Shown here: positions 62,571 to 64,000 of the stretch, piece by piece
How the letters are laid out: every line of letters starts with the position of its first letter
Position numbering within the stretch: the stretch's first letter is position 1
DNA from: JACVRW01 sp963716215
GTDB taxonomy: Bacteria > Actinomycetota > Thermoleophilia > Solirubrobacterales > Thermoleophilaceae
DNA: 64,000 bases
Assembly (NCBI GenBank): GCA_963716215.1
Contig: OY970298.1
Location: forward strand, 3,596,001 to 3,660,000
Direction: 5' to 3'
Translations under genes and position numbers: made by a program
Notes under the pieces: model-generated
Database searches by the model: none
Told to the model about the DNA's origin: nothing
What the model saw: only the letters and a program-made list of their open reading frames with translations

Positions 62571-64000
62571 TCAGAAGACGGGCGTCTCGGTGTAGGTGCC
62601 GAACACCTGTTGGAGCGATTGGACGATCTCGCCCTCGGTGGCGTGGGCGCGCGCCGCGTCGAGCAGCGGGTCCATCAGGTTGCGGTCGGCGGCGGCGGAG
62701 GCGCGCAGCTCGGCGAGTGCTCGCTCCACGGCCTGCGCGTCGCGACCGGCGCGGACCGCCTGGACGCGGCCGACCTGCTTGCGCTCGAGCTCGGGCGGGA
62801 TCCGCAAGAGCTCCAGCTGGCGGTCCTCGACCTGCTCGTAGCGGTTGACGCCCACGACGATGCGGTCCTTGCGCTCGATCTCCTCCTGGAGCGTGAACGC
62901 GGCGTCGGCGATCTCGCGCTGCGGGTAGTTCTGCTTGATCGCCTCGACCATCCCGCCGAGCTCGTCGATCTTGGCGAAGTAGGCGTAGGCGGCCTCCTCC
63001 ATGCTGTCGGTCAGCGCCTCGATGAAGTAGGCGCCGCCCAGGGGGTCGATCGTGTTCGTGACCCCGGTCTCGTGGGCGATGATCTGCTGGGTACGCAGCG
63101 CCAGCCGGACGGCCTCCTCGGTCGGCAGGGCCAGCGCCTCGTCGAAGCTGTTGGTGTGCAGCGACTGCGTGCCGCCGAGCACCGCCGAGAGCGCCTCCAG
63201 CGCCGTGCGCACGACGTTGTTGAGCGGCTGCTGCGCCGTCAGGCTGACCCCGGCGGTCTGCGTGTGGAAGCGCATCAGCAGGGAGCGCTCGTCGCGCGCG
63301 CCATAGGTGTCGCGCAGCTCGCGCGCCCAGATCCGCCGCGCCGCGCGGTACTTCGCGATCTCCTCGAAGAAGTCGATGTGCGCGTTGAAGAAGAAGCTCA
63401 GGCGCGGGGCGAACTCGTCCACCGCAAGGCCGCGCTCCAGCGCGTCCTCGACGTAGGTGAAGCCGTCCTTGAGCGTGAACGCCAGCTCCTGCTGGGCCGT
63501 CGAGCCGGCCTCTCGGATGTGGTAGCCGGAGATCGAGATCGGGTGCCAGCGCGGCATCCGCTTGGCGCAGTACTCGACCATGTCGCACACCAGCCGCATC
63601 GCCGGGTCGATCGGGAAGCACCACTCCTTCTGCGCGATGTACTCCTTGAGGATGTCCGTCTGGATCGTGCCCGCCAGCCGCTCCGGCCCGATGCCCTGGC
63701 GCTCCGCCGCGACGACGTAGAACGCCAGCATCACCGCGGCCGGCGCGTTGATCGTCATCGACGTGGACACCTCGCCCATGTCGATCCCGGCGAACAGCGT
63801 CTCCATGTCGTCGAGGCTGTCGATCGCCACACCCTCGCGACCTACCTCGCCCTCGCTGCGCGCATGGTCGGAGTCGTGACCCATCAGCGACGGCATGTCG
63901 AACGCGGTCGACAGCCCCGTCTGGCCGTGATCGAGCAGGTAGCGGAAGCGCTCGTTGGTCTCCTCGGCGGTCCCGAACCCGGCGAACTGCCGCATCGTCC
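62571..64000 (-). CDS. Acyl-CoA mutase large subunit (methylmalonyl-CoA mutase-like), N-terminus outside the window
   Basis: More than 474 residues visible; about 50-80 residues of N-terminus are missing. Mutase TIM-barrel signatures: MRQFAGFGTAEETNERFRYL, GQTGLSTAFDMPSLMGHDSD, TINAPAAVMLAFYV, MPRWHPISISGYHIREAG, MRFHTQTAGVSLTAQQPLNNVVR and GGTQSLHTNSFDEALALP. Lacks the B12 domain, which is the separate protein at 61356. Specificity (methylmalonyl, ethylmalonyl, isobutyryl) cannot be fixed; the YHIREAG and RFHTQTAG segments fit methylmalonyl-CoA mutase. The first Met seen (63995) is internal, not the start. Confidence 0.93.
   Translation of the reverse strand, partial: TMRQFAGFGTAEETNERFRYLLDHGQTGLSTAFDMPSLMGHDSDHARSEGEVGREGVAIDSLDDMETLFAGIDMGEVSTSMTINAPAAVMLAFYVVAAERQGIGPERLAGTIQTDILKEYIAQKEWCFPIDPAMRLVCDMVEYCAKRMPRWHPISISGYHIREAGSTAQQELAFTLKDGFTYVEDALERGLAVDEFAPRLSFFFNAHIDFFEEIAKYRAARRIWARELRDTYGARDERSLLMRFHTQTAGVSLTAQQPLNNVVRTALEALSAVLGGTQSLHTNSFDEALALPTEEAVRLALRTQQIIAHETGVTNTIDPLGGAYFIEALTDSMEEAAYAYFAKIDELGGMVEAIKQNYPQREIADAAFTLQEEIERKDRIVVGVNRYEQVEDRQLELLRIPPELERKQVGRVQAVRAGRDAQAVERALAELRASAAADRNLMDPLLDAARAHATEGEIVQSLQQVFGTYTETPVF

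Overview
The window is GC-rich, densely packed bacterial DNA with short intergenic gaps, many 1-4 bp gene overlaps (ATGA/GTGA) and frequent GTG starts. The gene set (an Rv2578c-type radical SAM gene with a mycobacterial-type SOS box, a LysX-like LysRS/MprF fusion, DUF1385 beside rpmE-prfA-prmC, a two-subunit B12 mutase and an F-type ATPase operon) points to an actinobacterium, probably of the Thermoleophilia/Solirubrobacterales type. That placement is inference. No rRNA, tRNA, CRISPR array or insertion sequence was recognised. The only mobile element I can support is an intein with a homing endonuclease. No gap without a gene exceeds 200 bases.

Layout. 1-5.6 kb: exopolysaccharide genes (GT4, BY-kinase, sugar-1-P transferase, secreted glycosidase-like protein). 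5.65-8.7 kb: TetR / AidB-like acyl-CoA dehydrogenase / crotonase operon. 8.8-12.1 kb: lysyl-tRNA synthetase fused to an MprF-like membrane and aminoacyl-transfer module, broken by one frameshift. 12.1-19.5 kb: two APC permeases, a DMT transporter, a membrane-anchored phospholipase C-like protein, a double VOC protein and a rhomboid-like protein. 19.4-26.6 kb: the complete F1Fo ATP synthase operon. 26.8-28.2 kb: a GH26-like gene and a universal stress protein gene, both frameshifted. 28.2-35.9 kb: a high-affinity potassium locus in one direction, kdpD(kinase half)-kdpE-sORF-kdpF-kdpA-kdpC-kdpB-kdpD(sensor half)-usp. 35.9-40 kb: GGDEF/HD-GYP protein, YjbQ, FluC, and the intein-bearing radical SAM gene. 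40-51 kb: wecA-like, glyA, tsaC, prmC, prfA, rpmE, DUF1385 housekeeping cluster with an SDR and a LuxR regulator. 51-55.5 kb: gpsA, MarR-GNAT fusion, MFS-cNMP fusion, secreted glycosidase-like protein. 55.5-61.4 kb: ETF-QO and EtfAB, a DHA2 exporter and its divergent MarR regulator. 61.4-64 kb: two-subunit acyl-CoA mutase with a cell-wall cupredoxin gene between the subunits; the large subunit runs off the window.

How the parts fit. AidB-like ACAD, crotonase, ETF, ETF-QO and the mutase together suggest acyl-CoA and branched-chain/propionate oxidation feeding electrons to quinone, with the ATP synthase downstream. The Kdp locus has an unusual order and a split sensor kinase. One palindrome, TGACT-N4-AGTCA, overlaps a TTGACT -35 box both at the exporter/MarR promoter and upstream of etfB, suggesting one regulator for both.

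Several genes (LysRS-MprF, GH26-like, USP, CARDB-like) are interrupted by frameshifts that are each repaired by removing one base. This could be sequence error or real decay, and it should be settled before these genes are interpreted.
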